From: Arthrinium phaeospermum | Lineage: Eukaryota; Ascomycota; Sordariomycetes; Amphisphaeriales; Apiosporaceae | NCBI GenBank assembly: GCA_006503535.1 | Contig: QYRS01000003.1 | Coordinates: 3,844,001 to 3,908,000, forward strand | Length of the DNA stretch: 64,000 nucleotides | Direction: 5' to 3' | In this document: piece after piece, positions 44,304 to 58,500 of the stretch | How the letters are laid out: each line of letters starts with the position of its first letter | Numbering within the stretch: position 1 is the stretch's first letter | Program-made: the position numbers and the translations under genes | Notes under the pieces: model-generated | Seen by the model: the letters and a program-made list of their open reading frames with translations, nothing else | What the model was told of the DNA's origin: nothing | Databases searched by the model: none

Positions 44304-45104
44304 TTACTTGTGGAGCTTACGCTGGTAGAAGGCGAGCTCCTCACCCTCCAGGATGTAACCGTCGCAGCGACCGCTCTGGCCGGGACGGCTGGCAATGACG
44401 GCGAAGACACGACCGGCCTCGAACTGCTTCTCGAGAGCGGGCTCGACCTTGCCCTGGGCGGCGAAGCGAGCGGCCTGCTTCTTCTCGACGGCATTGCTCT
44501 TCTTCACGGTCTCCTCCTCCTTGCCCTGCTTCTGCTGTCGGCGACGGCCGAGAGCCTGGCCGTAGTGGGCCTCGTACCACTGACGGAAGGGAGCGGCATC
44601 GATCTGGACAACGGCGGACTTGGTGAGGGTGTTGGTACGGACCAGCTCGTTGTTGGAGGGGTGGTAGGCGACAACGATGACACGGGTCTTGCGGGTGCAG
44701 CCCTCGGAGGCCCAGGCGAAGTTGCCGGAGTCGAGGCGCAGGGCACGGTACTTGTGGTTACCGCCACGGGTGCGGACGGTGTGAATACGCTTGGCACCGA
44801 TACGGGTGTTGGCCTCCTGGCGGCCGGCCTCGAAAGCGCGCTTCTTCCCTGTTGACGGAGGTCAGAACGTATGATTCATGCCAAAAAGCAGAATGCATAC
44901 GGGCTTTCGAACGATCAAGACAAGGTCCTCTCCTCTACCCGACCGCCTATCGCAAAGGAAGCGGAGGGAGAGAAGAAAACCCGTCGATCGTAGTTCATAT
45001 GCCTTATTGTATGGATTCTTTCACGTTGTTGGAGACGTACGGTAGTAGGCGCGCTTGGCACCGGTAGCGTTGCGCTTGTGACGAGAATCGCGAGAAATAC
45101 CCAT
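44304..45104 (-). CDS. rps8: 40S ribosomal protein S8 (eS8)
   Basis: A 202-residue ribosomal protein from exons 45104-45041 and 44848-44304, with a 192-nt intron after codon 21. The N-terminus [20 protein letters not shown], then [24 protein letters not shown] and the C-terminal end [14 protein letters not shown] are diagnostic of eS8, a component of the small ribosomal subunit that binds 18S rRNA. The very basic composition and strong codon bias (CGC, AAG, GTC) fit a highly expressed gene. A further intron lies in the 5' leader (45118-45321), ending 13 bases before the start codon. Confidence 0.97.
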
Positions 45105-45117
45105 GATTGCGGTTTAT

Positions 45118-45321
45118 CTGTGAGTGCGAAGAAGGTGAATGGTTAGCTGAGGCTGCCAATCCAAGTGAGGGTTGAAGATGTTGCGGGGTGCTGAGGCGGA
45201 ATCGAGGGTACGTTTCGAGTTTTCGCAACGAATTGAAGGTCTCGTGTGCACACACACGGTCGAGCAACAACTGGCTAATAACAAGAGCTGAGTCTCCTTC
45301 CTCTCGGGGTTGGCAACTTAC
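45118..45321 (-). other. 5'-UTR intron of rps8
   Basis: On the minus strand the leader shows a canonical donor gtaagt (45321-45316) and an acceptor cactcacag (ending 45118), 204 nt apart and 13 bases upstream of the ATG. Leader introns are common in fungal ribosomal protein genes. I saw no snoRNA C/D boxes in it. Confidence 0.65.
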
Positions 45322-48300
45322 CTGATGATGTCGGTATTCACCAGGGCAATCGATAGAAAAATGGGTGTTGGCTGTTGGGGTTAGTCGTAGGAGCGGGATG
45401 TTCAGAGAAAAGTTCGCGGTGTAGTCGTGGTACTCTTCCCTCGTGCAAATTGCCAACCAATTTTCTGTGTGGGTTTCTAAATTCGCAGAAGTGGACCTCA
45501 GCCTGCACGACTTTGGAAAGAGGGCTTGCCTTTGGGCTGATAAGATAAGCTCGATCTGCGCGGCCACCTGGTGGGCAGCTGGTCACTGCTTAGTAGCAAA
45601 TGCACGGCCAATCCGTTCAGCCTCAATTCAACGACATGTTCAGCTCATCCGAAAAAGCGGCAAGGGGAGTGGATAACCTCGCAAGGATTCACATGCAAGT
45701 CCGAAAATAGCCAAGACTCGGGGTAGTCTGATCGTATTCTACCTTGGCCTTGCATCCGCTTTCTACTCAAGGGAGACACAGCGACGAGTGTCTGAATGCT
45801 GCGAGACGCTGTCCACAGTCCACTATGTACACACACCCCTTTCTGTCTTGGATTCTTGCCATCCATGCCCGTCCTTAATGACTCAAATGAGCGCATTCAT
45901 GATAACCACTTCTGCAATGGCCTCCCTACCTAGTTGAGGGTTTAATGCAGCCTCTTGGAAGCATAAGAGTTAATAATACCATCTACACCTCAACCCAGGT
46001 TTGGGCCAAGGAGAGATTGAACTGATGCGAAGACAGTTTTGATCTCAAACTAAAGAAGCCGTTCCATGCACACAGAGAGAGCCCCATGGGTAAGGTCGGA
46101 GATAGCGGATCTTGCCAGGCTTCCCTGCATCTCACAATAGCACACCACGTATGGTTTCCAGGAGCTCTCTGGTTTTCAAGACCACTGAATATCGCTGACA
46201 GCAAGACAGAATTTGAGTGGCTTTAACCCTAGTACATCGCGCAGTTCCGAGACGAACAGTCTAAGGCCTCTTGAGACTTTTCGTTACAAGGCTGCCCTCC
46301 AAATCGGATATTAATATAACTTTCTTTTATTTTTCTCTTAAAAATGAACAAACTATATATAATTTAAATAATTTCCTTAATGAGCGTTGATCGATCCGGA
46401 CATGAGATGTATTCAGCGAAGCTTCAGGTTCTTCGCTTCAAAATTCAAATGCGACTCCCAGCCAGTGGCTTTTGCGAAGCTTATTGCATGGGACCTATGG
46501 CAGAAAGGGATATCATCTAAGGCAAATCTCTCTGCCACTATTCTGTCTCTTATCCATATTTTGTTTTCATCTATGCTTTTGGCTACTATCCTAACCACGC
46601 AACGTGCGCAAGGAGACTTCCGCTCGGCTGGTCTGATTCAACATTAAATCAAAGTTGGGAACCATGCTGTTTGAACAACTTTGGGGCACACCTGACTTAT
46701 ACCCAGCACCCTCTCTTAACTACATCGCTGCTCTCTGGCAGTGTGAATCAGTATTTCAAAGCATAACCTGGATATACTGAAGTTACGGTATACATTGTAG
46801 ATATCTACGTCATCTGGGTAGACATGTCTCACTAAGGGTCGTCCAGGTCGACTGGACAAGACTAGAAGCAGGGCCAAGGCCACATCACATACATGCCGAA
46901 GGCATGTGCCGTCTTGAAATCCACAGTTGATGGTATCTTCTCGGCGTGGTAAGTCTTCGACAAGTGTGAGGTGTGAGTTTGACTACAATACTATAATTTG
47001 AGACGTAGGTGAATACTGGTAAATGTACACATTATTCGCCAGGGAGGCTTAGTATGAATCGAAAGAGGATGTATGTATTACACACCTAATTCGGTTTGGG
47101 ATTATGCTAGCAGCATGAAGAGCAATCGTCTCTTTGCACTAGAACCTTCATATTCGAAAAAGGAGAAGGAAATGAAAAGGTAGGATGAGGTATTACATGG
47201 TAGTATATCAGTATCTACGGTGACAATGAAATATAGAAATCATATTTCCCATGTTTACCTGATTCCTTGAGTTTCGAAGTAATGACTCCCCAGTTAAGAA
47301 ACATTATAATAACCAGCCATTTTGAGCAGACGCTCATAGTTAACCAACATATTCCACTTGGCTGTATTGTTCCCTTGGCAAATGGATAGTGGCCACCTTC
47401 AGTCTTCCGGTGTTCCCGTTCCTCTAAGACATCGAACCATTCGTGTATTACTTGATATACGAATCAAATTCAAGCAGGAACACCTTCCGACTGGTCCAAC
47501 TTGCCGTCTTAGCCTTACGAACGCTGCCAGTTTGCAACCTGGCCCGATGACGATGTTGTAACAACGCGGGATACGTCATGTTTATAGTAGCAGTATCTAA
47601 AGAGCACAGTCGTATAAAGATGTGCATTGTCCATTCCAACTGGTAGACTCCATTCTACGTGTGACCGATCATGCTATTGTTTTCCCTACGTACAAATACA
47701 CCGATAGACGTTGTATGTATAAAAATACATGAGGTATACAAAGTGCAGAACAATTGAAGTATAACGCGTGCCGATTGCGATGAGCAATCAAACGGGTGCC
47801 AGTTCAAATCACATACTAGTCAGAATGCCTTGGAAAGGACTACACGGTCGTAAACGCGCGCTTAGAAGTAAAGACAGGGGGGCAGGGGTAGGCGGCAAGA
47901 TCGACAGCTTTGTAAGATGGCGTTGGTGAATGAATGGAAGACATGGGGACCGGGTACTAGATAATTGCGGATGGTAAAAAACGGCGCGACCAGGTTTGCC
48001 ATGAGACATTTGTATTGACGGACGTGTGCCGAATGAATTAGTTGGGGATGCGCCTTTGGAACATCAGCATCAGTTCGTGGTTTCGGTCGGTCCCCCAGGT
48101 TCTCTGGGGGAGTGGGGGACGTTGCTCGCATCTCTTACTTTCTCGCGGGTCAAAGACCAAATCCCCGTAGCTTCCATGCTTACCAAGTGCGTAGCTGAAA
48201 TCGAGATCTGACAACTTGAGCCATCGAGTGAACGGATCAATTACCAACCACCTGAGCATACGGCAAAATAGACCGGGAGCATATGCGCCAATACACTTCA

Positions 48301-49536
48301 CCAAACAAAACTCATGTACGGAGATTTCTTACTATGTGTGCTTCCGTAGCAAATGCGGGCGAGCATGAACAAATCAATCAATGAAAGAAAGATGCAGCTT
48401 GAGGTGGATGCAAAGTGCCCTTGCGCTGACATGGTTTTAAGTTCATCTAAGTTGAGCTCAATTGACCCCTCCAAGGTGTTTGAGACAGTTGGCTGCTCTG
48501 CTGCTGCTACCCAACCCGCCGCCAACCAGCCGACCAACCTGGGAGGGACCTTCCAGTAATTGATCCATTATTGAGAGCCGCGCGTGTTGACTCGAAGCCT
48601 GGCGCTGGCGGTACTTTATTACCTGCCTGCACCGGATTTATTGGTCGGTAAGGCGGTAGGTACCTTATCATGTACCTACCTAGACCGGGCCCAAGCTCCC
48701 TCCCCGCCTCTGCCGTTCCTTCCTAACAGTGCAGCTTTAAGCAGCATTTGTGACGCATGTGTTTTTCGCCGGGTCCACTGTGGAAGCGAATCGACTGGCC
48801 GGACTCTAAGGTTAGACATTTGATTTGTACCTGCCAAAGCAAACCTCTCTCTCACCACAGGACTGCCTGGTCCGTTTTCTACTTCACCATACCCTCCTCT
48901 CCGTATCCCAAACACCATCCCCTCTTGTCGACTGTGAAAGGTCATACACCACATTGCATTGCGGCTTCGGACTTTTTGTGCCAGAAGCTTCGCATCACAC
49001 ATGACCCTGCTCGCCTTGGTAGCAACTCTGCTGTAAGCTCCCCGGAAAAAACGAAGGCCTGGCGACCTGCACCTCCGCCTAGTCCTGAGCATTTCTGAAG
49101 CTTCAGCCTGCCCGCCTCGGTGTTCATACTCGCACTTCGATCACATTTCCCTCCCCCACCAATACCATACACATTGTCGCCACGATAACTCGCACCCCCT
49201 CATCCCTCCAACTCGATCACCCGACGACGGACGGTCTTTTGTCCCCGAGCCACTTTGACGTCACTGCCGAACCATCACCCGACAGTCAGCCCAACTCTCG
49301 CAAGGCTGAACAAGTAGCCCAGGACCAGAACCTAGGGAATATTCGGTTACTTGACGCTTCTTGTATCGCCCCGACCCCGCCGCGACTTCCACGACTTGAG
49401 AAGCCAACTTCCGAAGGGATCCTGGATGCTCTATTGCGGGGACCTCAGCAATTGTTACTCGGTGCTCGACCTTACGTAGGTGGAGGGGGAGAACTGTTAA
49501 ACCTTCTCATGCGGCACCGCCGCCCCGGCCTTCACC
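45322..49536. other. Long intergenic region, partly AT-rich
   Basis: About 4.2 kb with no supportable gene. It begins with the rps8 promoter (a CCAAT is near 45450) and ends with the leader of the Tom1 gene. A markedly AT-rich piece lies at about 46290-46390, and 46240-47800 is poorer in GC than the surroundings, which could be decayed repeat DNA. Short frames (for example 46387-46647) carry no domain. Confidence 0.45.
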
Positions 49537-52500
49537 ATGGGAAAGATCGCGAAGACCATCCAGCCCAAGCACAAGGAGACCTTGGTGAGTCAAACTTATC
49601 TTGAAATTGACATCTCCACCCTAGGAGATGCCCATGCTATGTTGTCGCCTTACTAACATTGACTACGCGCCAGACTCCTTGGCTTCAGGACTTTGTCCAA
49701 ACCGCAACCGATACGCCGTTACCGAAGCTGCCCCAGTATCTATCATCCTTTCCGACCAGATGGCCCTTCCCCAGAGGTGATCTCTACCACTGGATACCGC
49801 TGCTAAATCGATTCGACGACGTCCTCGAGTCCTTCTGCTCAGTCTATAAGCTCAAGGATGGACCCCAATCCCGAGACTTCGGCTGCGACATTCTGCTCAG
49901 CGCGAACTCCACAAGTAAAGATGACGCCGCAATGTGGGACATGCCCAAGCTGGCTGAGCTGGGCTTTAAGGAAGATGGCGATAGCTCTTTGATCGTTGCC
50001 ATTCTCAAGTTTACCCAAATGTTGCTTGATCACTGCGGAAACAGAAGCATTTATGCCAGCAGCTCCCACCTGAACGACCTGCTCAACAGCACTGATTTCA
50101 ACATCATTTGCGCCACTCTTCGCGTTGGTGTCGAACTTGCACAACGGTATCAGGCCTCCGTGAAACGAATGAGCCCGACTAGCCGTCAAGTCAACTCGGC
50201 ACTGCTCACGAACCACTACAATATCGACCTTGACCGTGTCCAGCAGCTTGCTCAGCCGTTCGTCAAGACCCCCATCATCAAGCCTTCGGAACCACAGCCC
50301 TTGGCCACACCTATCTCGTCAAGCAAGAAGGGCGGCAGCGGTCTCAAGAACACTGCCTCCATGTATGCGAATGATCTCTGCGCCATTGCGAAACCTAGCA
50401 CCACGGAATTTTCATCAGGCTCTGGTTCCGACGCACGGTGGAATGGATGGGGCGATGTCAAGGTCTTGTATTATCCTACTGCCACCTCTTCCCTGCCGGC
50501 TGAACACTCGGTACCCTCGGAGCGAGCAAACGCATCTCAACCGTCGACGCCTACCCCGTTGCGTAGGAGCAACACGTCGAGCGGTCCTCATTCCACTCCC
50601 CGCGCTGGTAGGCAGCCTGCGGCAGATGATAGTCCGTCTCCCAGTGCGCGCTCTCCCGCGCTTGGTAACCACGAGTATGCCACTCCAGGTCAGAAGTCGT
50701 TGGATATTCCCCAGTCAACCGTTGTATCGACGCCAATCTACAAACTTCTCGAACGGATCCCATCTGATCTGTCCAAGGACACGAGGTATGAGTTCCTCAA
50801 CCGCCTGCGAATAGCAAAAGCTTTGACAGGGTCCGTTGAGGCGCGACAGGGTGCCCTCAAGGCTCGGCTATTAGCCATACAGAATTTGGCATACATACAT
50901 TTTGAGGCCCCCTTCACCGAGAAAGTCCTCAAGCATGACCACGATGAGCCACGCCGTTTCCAGTTGGTGTATCAACTTGCCGAACTTATCCACCCATCTC
51001 CAGAGGGAACACCGCAGGTACCTACGGGTCTACAGGCCATCGCGCTGTCTCTCTTGGAGGCCATCTCTGGCTTCCATAGCAAGATTCCTGACATCTTCAG
51101 CGCGCTGAATGCTACCGTCAACCACGGTGTTCTGCTATACGTAATTAGGAAGGCTGTTGCGGAGATGAAGGTGGACGATGCTGGTGAGCAGTGGACTGAT
51201 GAGGACGAATGGCGAGACAATCTGTTCTCGCTCACACTGCATATTACTATGGCTATGACGAACAATTCATCGCGTACCACGCCGGAGATTATCTCGGCTG
51301 GTCTGCTCGACATTCTCGTTGAAGTTCTTACCATTCGCTCCAATGTTGCCGAGAGGACTCATGCTACTTTGGTGGGCTTTCTTGACAGCCTGATCTACAA
51401 TGTCCAGAGTGCTTTCCAATCTCTCATCCACGCTGATGGGCTGACTGCGGTTACGGACCTCATCACCCATGAAGTGGACGCGGCCTTGAGACTGGTTGCG
51501 GAAGGCAAAGCAACCCCTGCCGATTGCAGATCGCAGATAGTCGATTATGAGATCCCGTTCTATCAGCAGCAGAACCTGAAGTGGCTGCTCAAGTTCATCC
51601 ACCACATGATGACGAACGCATTCACGTTTGGAGGTAACACCGACCGGCTTCTTCGCAATCTCGTGGATAAATCTGCGTTCTTAGGCTGTATCCGAAAAAT
51701 CATTGTGAACGTGGACAAGTTCGGATCCCTGGTTTGGACTCATGCCGTTACAATTGTGACGGATTTCCTCAACAACGACCCCACGAGTTTCTCGGCCCTT
51801 TCTGAAGCCAACCTCATACAATGCTTCCTTGAGGCCTTGACTGGGCGAACTGTCACCTTTGAAGCACCAGCCCGCCTCGAAGAGAGCGAAACTACCCAGC
51901 CAGAATCTGCCACTAGCGATTCCTCAGCACCGGTGCCGGCGCCGGCACCAGTCCCGGCTCCAGCTCCGACGTCGACCAAGGCCGACGATCGACCCCACCC
52001 TCCTACGCGGGAGGTGCTGGAAACCCCTCGAACTGCGCCAATAGCTCACGGTATACGCCCCTCTGCGGATGCCATCACAGTCATTCCCAGCACCCTTAAC
52101 GCTATTTCCCTGAATACTAATGGCATGAGAATGGTTGAATCATGTCTCGCGTTTGACAGCTTCTTCGAGATATTCGAGAGCCCTGAGCATGTCCGCGTTA
52201 TGGCGGGAGATCTGGATATCGCAGCTAACATTGGAACGAGCTTTGATGAGTTGGCACGTCATCACCCAGATCTCCGACCCGCCATTTCCAATGCCGTCTT
52301 GGATATGATTGCCCGTGTCACGTATCTTGGTGAGGTCAAGTCGAAAGAGCCTGGCTGGGGCTCGAGACTCATCGTGACAGACAGCAATGGCAAGGAGATG
52401 GTGGCAGACGCGAGCTTGCTCACTGACCCGGAAGCTGCTGCTGAAAAAGCAGAGAAGGGCAAGCAAAAGGTCGAAGTTGCGCCTGCCATCGACGATACAG

Positions 52501-55500
52501 ACATCGAAATGCTTGACGCTGAATCCGTTCTCACCAGAACCTCGCGCGGTAGAAACGAGAACTCCTCGCCTCATAACTCCATTACCCCCTACATTTTTGC
52601 GGCAGCCAATTTCCTAGCGAACTACACCACCAACGCGTCGCTGAAGACCCCCTTGATCCAGAGCGGCGCTATCGAGCTTTTGTTGGATTTGTGCACGTCA
52701 CCTAGTCTTCCGCACGACTTCGGCGAATCTATGGCTGCTCGGTCCCTCTACTCCGTAATTCATACACTGATCGAGCCCGCCCCGGTCATCGGACTGCCGT
52801 CGCTACTGAAACGCACCATGGACGCCATTCACGTTCTGCAACCTATGGTAGATAAGCCGGGGTTCGAGTCATACTTTGCCCCCTTCTTGAAGGATGACTT
52901 GAGCCTTCCATCCGACCTGTCCAACGAGGCTCGTCGTGAGATTGCGGGCGGTACTTCGATAGTGAAGGCTCTCCTCAACGCACAGTCGCTGATGAGAGTG
53001 CTTTACCAATGCTTCCCGTTCTCCAGTCGATCGCAGGCTATTACCCTGCATCCAGTCAACGTATACGACTATTGGGATCGTTTGGTGGAATCGTTGGGCC
53101 CGCTCTTGCGCAGTGGTATCTCGCAAGAGATGGCTGTGGCACGCAGCGTCCCGGATGCTTGGAATAAGGGTTCAGGCCCGTCTGCACGCCGCCAAGGAAG
53201 TGCCACAGATCAGCTCCTGAACGAAGACGACGAGACCGCTGTCTCGGAAGTCTTGGCTTCTGGTACATTACGTATTGGTAGTAACGCAAGTCCAGAGAAC
53301 GCGCCTTCTCCAAGCGAGCAGTCCACCCCGCGATACCGAAATCACCAGACTTTACGAGTTGTGCTGCAGTCGTTGATGCCACACACGTACCCTCTTCTAC
53401 AAACACTCGGCAAAGCGCTTCTTTCTCGTCGTGGCGACCGCAGCGTTGAGCGCGACTCCTATCCTCGGTATCGCCATATCAAGCTGGCCCATGGTTTGGC
53501 TAAGACGGTTTTGGGCCAGGTGGATCTTTCCGTGACCGACAAAAGTGTTCCCCAGTTCAACTACTGGGTTATCATCCTACACACCGTTTACGAAATGCTT
53601 CTGGACCGGAAGTTGGAGGGCAGGCATACTGATCGCCAGGGGGGTGTACAGCTTATTGCACCTGTCTTGGTAGCCTTCAAGCAGCAAGATGGTCTGGAAA
53701 AGCTGAACAAACTGTTGCAGATCTGCTCTGAAGAGATCTGCAAAGACCACCCCGAAGGCACTGACACTGCACCATCCAAACTTGCGGTAATTGCCATGAA
53801 GAGGATCCTTGAGATATACGCCGTTATAGTAAACGATAAGGTGGTCAATGAATCGCTTGCCCACTTCAGTTTCTTCACGCGTACCGGCGACAGGAGACTC
53901 GATACTCCAGTCAGCGCGAATTTGCTGGTTGAGCTGCGAATGACAATTCTACCCGTTGTGCGTGGATTGTGGGAATCGCCTCTTGCTGAGAAGGTTCCAA
54001 GCCATATTCTTGCTAAAATTATCGACACCCTCAAGTTGATCTCACGAGGCGACTCGGAGACGAATGCGTACAAACAGGTTGACAAGAATCCACCGCCCCC
54101 TCTCCTGAAACTCACTCCCGTCCCTTTTAACTGGACTGCATGCGCGTCCATAGTGTCGCAGCTCAAGGATGCTGGGTTTGAAGAGAGTCTCGCGCAGGAG
54201 GCTGCCTTCCGTTCCAACAGCCAGTTCGCGGCAGCCAAAGAGTATTGCGAAGCGCACAAGGCAGGACTCGCTGGATCTTCTAACCCTGTGCCGCCTGAAG
54301 AGGCTCCTAAACCAAGCGATCTTGATGAAAACATGCCCCAGTTGGTCGCCCCAGAGGCCGCGCCAGCTCCTTCGGACGAACAAATGGTTCTCGATCTGCC
54401 GGCAGACCTTCCTCCTGGTTTGCTAGAAGGGGAGACGCTTGGCGACTTCTTGGAGGCGTCAATGCTTGGTCAAGGTACCGATCAAGGAGGCGCAGCTGGT
54501 GTGCCAGCAGCCCCGCAGGCCTCTACCGCGGATGCTTCCTCATCTACAAGCCCGGCCCAGGGCCCCTCTGCGGGCCCCGCGGCTCCAGCAACGGCCAGTC
54601 AGGTCACCGTTCCCAAGGACATGCTTGACGCAGAACGCGCCAAACTTCGCAACAAGTTGATAGAAAGATGTCTTGATATCATTAGAGCGCACCCTACATC
54701 ATCTTACGAGGTTTCGGAACTCATCACGGCCGTGGTTTTACAGCCATCGGCAGATGATTCAGCGAAACAAGATGTCGGCGAAACCCTGGTTAATGCACTG
54801 ATGTCCTTTGCCGCCGATGATGACCTCAAGTCCAACGGCCGGAGCATCGCAGCCTATGCTCATCTTCTTTCCTTGCTGTTGCAGGACCGAGGATTCTTCA
54901 CTGTCACCATTGGCTCTCTGAGAGAGTATATCACTGAGTTCTTGCGTTTCTTGCAAGTACCTGCCCCGTCTACGGAGGAGCTCCCACCCTGGATTCCTTA
55001 TATCCTGCTCATTTTCGAGATTCTATTGAGCGACGACGAACAACCCCCGGAGGTCCAGTGGAAGCCGCCAACCAGTGAAGATGATCCTGTGGAGCCGTTC
55101 GTGTGGCCAGTTCCTGAAAAGATTGTCAACGAGAAAGACAGTGGTACATTGCTCGAAAGTATTCTTGAGATACTACCACGTGTTGGGAAGGACGAGTCTA
55201 TGGCCATCTCGTTGTTGCGCATCCTTGTTATCCTCACCCGCGATAGGACAACCGCAAAAACGGTCGGCGACAAGAAGAACCTTCAGCGTTTGTTTGTCAT
55301 GACCAAACAGCTCTCAGGTTTCGGTCCTGCCCGACTGAGCGAGAACCGCATCTCCACATACGTTCTCACGATTCTACGTCATATCATCGAAGACGAAGAC
55401 ATCATCAAGCAGCTGATGAGGAGTGAGATTCGAGCTGTGTTCGATAAGGGTCGAACCGGACAACGTCCTCTTGATGTTTCGGGCTATCTGCGACAACTTT

Positions 55501-58500
55501 CGCATGTGGCTCTGCGCGACCCGCAACTCTTTGTAGCTGTTACAGACGAGATGGTCAAGCTCCAACGCTGGACCTTTAGCGAGAACGGAGTATCCCCCAG
55601 ACAACACGTCTTGCTCAAGGAGCCGAAGGTGGATGCGACCAAAGATGATGTCACTCCAACTGTCCGGGCGACCGAAGGTCTTTCGATCCAAGATGTAAAA
55701 CCATCAACTGAGGGGAGTGACAAGCAGGTACTGGACGCGACCAAGCCTGCAGGCCATGACACAAAACGCCCGATTCTCGAGAATCCGGACGGTGTCATTC
55801 ATTTCCTGCTCTGCGAGCTTTTAAACTACCGCGAGGTAGATGACAAGGAACCTCCCCGTGACACCAAGGATTCGAAGGACCCTGCGGACTCTACTGCATC
55901 CACGGCACAAGCTCCAGGCGAGGCACCCGACACGCAATCGTCTCTTAGCAAGGAGAAGAAGCCCAAAGCGTCGTTCAAGGCAGACGAACATCCTATCTTC
56001 ATCTACCGATGTTTCCTACTCAGGTGCCTCACTGAGCTTCTTCAGAGCTATAATCGCACCAAAGTCGAGTTCATCAACTTCAAGCGGAGCGCACCGCTGC
56101 AGACCAACACCCCTATCAAGCCCCGTACGAGTGTCTTGAACTACCTGCTGACGGATCTCCTCTGTGCTGGTAACATCGATGGCTTGACGGACAGTCTCGC
56201 AGATAAGAAAAAGATGGCGACGGCTGCTCAGGCACAGAAGCTTCTCGTGGCTCTAGTGGGAAAAACGATTGAGAAGCCCATCAGTCGTAGCCGCGAGAAG
56301 TTTGATTATGATGAAGAGGAGCCTGACCTGCTGTTCGTGCGAAAATTCGTCATTGACACGATTCTCAAGGCGTACAAGGATGCATACACTTCTAATGAGC
56401 CTTTCGATTCAAGATATGGCAAGATGCTGCATTTGTCTACCGTCATGCAAAGCATGGTGGATGACAAGGAGAAAGACATCGCCGTTGCCTCCCGCAACAA
56501 CCCTGACCCATCACCAGATCGCTCCCAAGCACAGCTAAGGCGACTGATGTACGAGAAGGGCTATCTCGCAGCCCTCAACTCGTCGCTCGCAGACATCGAC
56601 CTAGCGTTCCCTCCCGTCAAAAAGACCATCAAGTCTGTTCTTCGTGTCCTACGGACTCTCACCCATACGGCTATCCAGCTTAGCCATGCCAACATCCTCC
56701 CAGCTGCATCTAGCCTGGAAGATGTTGAGGATGACATTGCATCTGCCACCTCATTATCTGACATGGATGATGACCGCGAAGAGACACCAGATCTGTACAG
56801 AAACTCTGCACTAGGCATGATGGAACCTGGCCGGGACATGGAAGAAGATTACTCTGATGGCTCAGAGGATGGTATGTTTGATTATGTCACTCTGCTTTTA
56901 TGTGCATTGATGCTCACTATGCCCACAGACGACGAAGAGATGTACGACGACGAATACGACGACGAGATGGAGTACGACGACAACCCATCCCTCGACGGGG
57001 AAGACAATGTCAGCGATGAAGATGAGGACGTGGAAGGTATGGGTCCCATCGAGGGTCTACCTGGAGATCTTGCCGTCGTCGACGTTACCATGGAGGAGGA
57101 GGATGACGAAGACGAAGACGATGAGATGGATGACTCCGACGACGACATGAGCGAAGACGACGACGACATGGACTCCGAGGATATGGGCGACATCGAAGAC
57201 CGCATCCATATTGTGGATGACGATGGAAACCCCGTCGAGGATGACGGTGCTTCAGGTTGGGAAAGTGAAACCGACGAAGAAGCGAATGACGGCGAGGAAG
57301 ATGACGACGTTGATATTGACTACGAAGGTGAAGCCCAGGACCTCGAGGAAGCGCAAATTCATGGCCTCGATGATGTTGGCGGTATTGTCGGCGGCCGCCT
57401 TGGCCACATGCTGCAGCACCACATGGGAGAAGGCCATGACGAGGACTACGACGGCCATGATGAAATCCACAACATTGGTAACAACTATGGCGACGAAGAC
57501 GAGGATGAAGATGGTACGTGCCCCTTGAAACATCAAACGTTGACATTGTTACCCCAAATTAGAGGTTTCCATCTCGCAAGAACAAATGCCGATTTACCAG
57601 CACGAATACTAACTTCAAACAGAAGATGAGGATGACGAGGATGAAATGGACGAGGATGACTACGGCTTCGACGAATTTCCCAGTAAGTAACAACCATCTA
57701 CATCCACCACGCCTCCCAACGATGTGCTGACTCCGAATTCACAGATGACCCTCCGCCTCATGGAGTCTTCCCCGGTATGGGCGGTCTGGATACTCTGGTC
57801 CTCGAACAGCATGGTGGAGAGTTCTTCTCTGGACCACGTCACCGCCATGGATTACGGGATCACTTCCCCCCTCTTCCCTTCCTCATGGGCCGAGACCACA
57901 TGGCATCTCTGGGTGGTATGTCTATTTCTACATCGATTAACTTGCTCTCGCCTCGTGTCGCTGACTCATCATCCCATTTAGATACGCGCAATCCTAACCG
58001 CCCTAACGGCAACGAAGATGGACTCAACCCTCTTCTGCGTCGCTCGAACGACATTGGTCGAGATGCGTCCCCACGGCCTCCGAATCCAAGCCGATTGATT
58101 CGTCTTCTCGGTGCTGGCCGAGGCGATAGTCCTATCTCATTCATCAATGAACTCTTGTCTTCAACACTCGGGCGTCATGGTAACCATGCCCTGCAATTTT
58201 CAATCACAAGCCAGGGTCCTGGGGGAGAAGTTCAAGAGTTGTCCTTACCTCTGCCCCATCAACTCCGAGGATCCGAAGGTCGCCGAGAGACCTACAACGA
58301 ACCGTCTCATGCCGCAATGTTCTCGACCGACACCACCAGCGACAGATGGATGGATGAGGCGAAGATGATTTTTGGGACCTCGATCCATGACAAAGCCACC
58401 CGGCTCCAGTTCGCGGTGCTCTCTTACCTTATCCCTCCTGCCATTGAAGCTGAAAAGGAGAACAAGAAGAGAGAGGCTGAGGCGAAACGCAGGCTCGAGG

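Noticed and set aside
57514..57629. Tom1 stop codon at 57629 giving a 2656-residue protein and a separate HECT gene
   Set aside because: Canonical introns at 57514-57622 and 57683-57744 join both halves in frame, giving the single-protein architecture known for this ligase.
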